DNA from: Pelargonium nanum
Taxonomy: Eukaryota; Streptophyta; Magnoliopsida; Geraniales; Geraniaceae
NCBI GenBank assembly: GCA_036897485.1
Contig: JAYMTF010001866.1
Location: 1 to 20,922 of the forward strand
Direction: 5' to 3'
Length of the DNA stretch: 20,922 nucleotides
How positions within the stretch are numbered: the first letter of the stretch is position 1; every line of letters begins with the position of its first letter. The notes beneath the pieces were generated by a model. It did not search any database and was not told the origin of the DNA. It worked only from the letters and a program-made list of their open reading frames with translations. A program made the translations under genes and the position numbers. Positions 19,201 through 20,922 of this stretch are shown here, in pieces.

Positions 19201-20339
19201 TGTTAAGCATATCTCTGTTTTTGTGAAATTTCTTTTGCTTACCTTGTATTAATCAACCAAGTCTTGTAGCAGTCTGTGCCACCAACTACACATGGAAATT
19301 CACTAATAATGAAGATTTCCCAAATAATAAATCATGTATTAGCAAGGCATCTAAAATCAACAAATGACTTCTCATCATCTAGTCCCCTAGCCCTAGGTAC
19401 TCAATCAAAACATTGGTTTCTTCCTATTTCTTGTCTTCTCACTTAGTATCCCAACGTCCATATTGAAGCAAAGCTTGTTTTATACACATGTTGAACTCTT
19501 ACACAATAGTTCAAGAAGCATAAAGTCCTGTCTTTTGTGCAGAACATACCACCAGCAATATAAAGTCATAACTCTGTATGATATAGAATCATAACAAGTT
19601 CTCACCCGTAAAGTTAAACACCAGCTGTAAACAGAACAACATACATCCAGACTGTAACATCTCCTTCTCAAGATCAACGAGTCCTAACTACATAAAGGCA
19701 ACACCTATGTCCATTTCCACATGCCATGTTACAATCTTCATATTTGTATTATAATTGTGAAAGTGCCATGAAAAATTTCTTTACTGGCCAAATAGCATAC
19801 TAGCCTTTTATTCTATCAATTCGATATGGCAATACGGTAATAAACAAAGCTCTCTAAATAATCAGTGAAAATACTTAATAAATTGGCATTGAAACTTACA
19901 ATTCCCTTGTAGAAAGCAATTTGGGGAACTGAATATTTTGTTCCAAGCTTTGATTGTTCATCACAAACATTATTGACCACCCCATAAAACACCCCGCCAT
20001 CGTACTGATTTCGGCAGGCCCGTAACTCAAACTGAACATAAGAAAGTTGTTTGTTTATCTTCAGAAGATAATCATTGAAAAGCTGTCGATGACCACCTGT
20101 ATCATAAATAAATGAATAAATATCATTATTCTTTCTCTAATTTTCTCGAGGTTTCTGAGAGACCAAACAAGTCAAATTACCCACAAATCTTAATTCTAAG
20201 AGGGGAAAAAACTGAGAACCGGACCTGGATTCTTGCCGGTGACGCCTTCGAAGATTTTTTCGAAGTCTTCCTTGTTGAGTGGGCCACGAGAGAGCAAGGC
20301 TTGAATCAGCGCATGGTGTCTGGAGCTCAGTTCTGACAT
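16220..20339 (-). CDS. NSE1: NSE1 homologue, RING-type E3 subunit of the SMC5/6 complex
   Basis: Six exons on the minus strand: 20339-20225, 20096-19900, 17928-17848, 17344-17111, 16623-16546 and 16465-16220, giving 316 residues plus TAG (Arabidopsis NSE1 is about 312 from memory). All introns are GT-AG; intron 1 is phase 1, the rest phase 0. The protein starts MSELSSRHHALIQALLSRGP, has the winged-helix NSE1 region (about 1-190) that binds NSE3, and then a C4HC3 RING-like domain. Its zinc ligands are Cys200, Cys203, Cys213, Cys218, His223, Cys226, Cys240 and Cys243, spread over exons 4-6. The tail has a basic RKKRK cluster, a likely nuclear signal. NSE1 with NSE3 and NSE4 forms the SMC5/6 subcomplex acting in DNA repair and chromosome segregation; loss in Arabidopsis is embryo-lethal. 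There are no lesions. Two donors (GTTGTG, GTTTGA) are weak, so alternative splicing is possible. Confidence 0.93.
16911..16965. repeat. Alternating purine-pyrimidine tract in NSE1 intron 4
   Basis: GTGTGTGCGCACACAC (16911-16926) is a perfect 16-base palindrome. It is followed by (AC)n and (AT)n to about 16953 and a short GATA-like run. This is a simple repeat with Z-DNA-prone alternation. Confidence 0.7.
18327..18511. mobile_element. Foldback MITE inside NSE1 intron 2
   Basis: It is 185 bp, with termini GCGTTTGGATTAT and, at the right end, ATTCCAAACGC. The inner arms are also complementary: GGAATGGGAATGAGATTCC on the left faces GAAATCTCATTCTCACTCCC and TTAATTCCCATTCC on the right. AATGGGAATG-type foldback elements with GTTTGG ends are common non-autonomous plant transposons. 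No clear target duplication was identified, so hAT versus Harbinger is open. Confidence 0.75.
19074..19122. repeat. First copy of a diverged direct duplication in NSE1 intron 2
   Basis: It shares the order AAAGGCAA-ACC-A-GTC-ATTTCCACAT with 19691-19739. Similarity continues weakly for another 30 bases (TTATAA and GTGAA motifs). Confidence 0.6.
19691..19739. repeat. Second copy of a diverged direct duplication in NSE1 intron 2
   Basis: It lies about 617 bases from the first copy in the same orientation and shares TCCATTTCCACATGCCAT- versus TCTATTTCCACATACTAT-type sequence. It may be repeat ends of an old insertion or a tandem duplication. Confidence 0.6.
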
Positions 20340-20348
20340 TGTTTCGAT

Positions 20349-20378
20349 AAACCCTAATTTTCGCGGAAATTAGGGTTT
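20349..20378. promoter_or_regulatory. Telo-box palindrome enclosing an E2F-type site, 10-39 bases upstream of the NSE1 ATG
   Basis: AAACCCTAATTT (20349-20360) and AAATTAGGGTTT (20367-20378) are perfect 12-base inverted arms separated by TCGCGG. Each arm contains a telo box (AAACCCTA). The junction reads TTTCGCGG (20359-20366), an exact match to the plant E2F consensus WTTSSCSS. Telo boxes combined with E2F sites are known in plant S-phase promoters such as those of PCNA and ribonucleotide reductase. The position suggests the 5' UTR or core promoter of NSE1. Confidence 0.65.
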
Positions 20379-20922
20379 CGAAGAAAACGCAGAGATTCTG
20401 GACCTCGCTGAAGCAAAATGGAAACCTAGAATGAAGTGTGACGAGGTGTTTGGATTGTAGGAAAATATTTTCCCGGAAAATAATAGTTCCGGTGATTCTG
20501 AGATTGACGAGGCGGAAGGGCGAGTTTCGTATTGGCGGGAATCTAGTATTAGAAAAAGAAAAGTCCCTTAAAAATCGACCGGTCGAACCGGTCATGCTAC
20601 CGGGCTATCAAAACCGATAAGTTAATCAGCCCGGTCAAACAAAACGTCTAATAATCCATTTAAGATATCTCATGGTTCTAAACATAAAAAAAAAAACAAA
20701 AAAAAAGTAAAATGAGGACCGTCGACTGGTATATATTTATATTAATTGATTTTATACTACGTAGTATTGAGCTAAAGTACTAAAACTAAATTTGTCGTCT
20801 TGTTGTAGAAAAAGTGTTTATCACTGTTCCCCTCTTTTCTTCCTTTAACAAATTTTTGGAAATGGCAACGGGTGCTGGCTGGGCCAGGTTTTGCATTCTC
20901 TATTCTCATTCCCGTTAATTAA
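20379..20922. other. NSE1 promoter side and spacer
   Basis: No gene was seen. It contains a palindrome GACCGGTCGAACCGGTC (20577-20593) and further CCGG-rich words (to about 20640), a style common in dispersed plant repeats, then A-rich sequence. The long minus-strand frame across 20137-20595 overlaps NSE1 exon 1 in another frame and has no family resemblance. Confidence 0.45.

Larger units (their letters stand above)
17929..19899 (-). other. Large intron 2 of NSE1 (1971 nt)
   Basis: Donor AATT|GTAAGT at 19899 and acceptor ATATCAG before 17928. It joins KGI to IEAIVQDSSG without a gap. It contains a MITE (18327-18511) and a duplicated segment (19074-19122 and 19691-19739). The ORFs seen inside it have no domain. 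Confidence 0.85.

Noticed and set aside
18786-19677. Minus-strand frames inside NSE1 intron 2
   Set aside because: Short, Cys- and Leu-rich by chance, no domain, and spliced out of a well-supported gene model.
20137-20595. 152-codon minus-strand frame at the right end
   Set aside because: Overlaps NSE1 exon 1 in another frame and runs through the promoter; no family resemblance.
1-20922. CRISPR array, prophage, operon or biosynthetic cluster
   Set aside because: The window is eukaryotic nuclear DNA with spliced genes from unrelated families. No regularly spaced identical repeats or co-functional gene set is present.

Overview
This is plant nuclear DNA from a eudicot, probably a rosid. The genes are intron-bearing and GT-AG spliced, they sit in AT-rich, transposon-littered spacers, and every protein matches a plant family. 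The species cannot be fixed from the sequence; a Rosaceae-like rosid is only a guess.

Layout. 1-1132 (+) holds the end of an intron and the last coding exon of an L-ascorbate oxidase. 1133-5121 is spacer carrying a tRNA-derived SINE with intact target-site duplications, a foldback MITE, and the promoter and leader of the next gene. 5122-9054 (+) is a three-exon LRR receptor-like kinase with a degenerate kinase domain (At2g27060-like). 9055-13140 is spacer with the 3' relic of a LINE (RNase H domain), small tandem repeats, and a second copy of the MITE sitting between two copies of a duplicated segment. About 13186-13977 (+) is an NHL13-like (NDR1/HIN1-like, LEA_2) membrane protein in a very GC-rich block, with no visible in-frame ATG. 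15046-15264 (-) is a single frameshifted exon left over from a DUF630/DUF632 gene. 16220-20339 (-) is the complete six-exon gene for NSE1, the RING subunit of the SMC5/6 complex. Its 1971-nt second intron contains a MITE, and a palindrome of two telo boxes around an E2F-type site lies just upstream of its start codon.

The genes do not form an operon or a joint pathway. Their order is the interesting part. From memory, the Arabidopsis homologues lie in two duplicated blocks: At2g27060, At2g27080 and At2g27090, and At5g21100/21105, At5g21130 and At5g21140. This window interleaves both, so it looks like the pre-duplication gene order, with the DUF632 gene now reduced to one exon. I found no undescribed defence or mobile system. 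The observations most worth checking are the DUF632 relic, the missing NHL13 start, the telo-box/E2F palindrome, and the duplicated segment flanking the second MITE.
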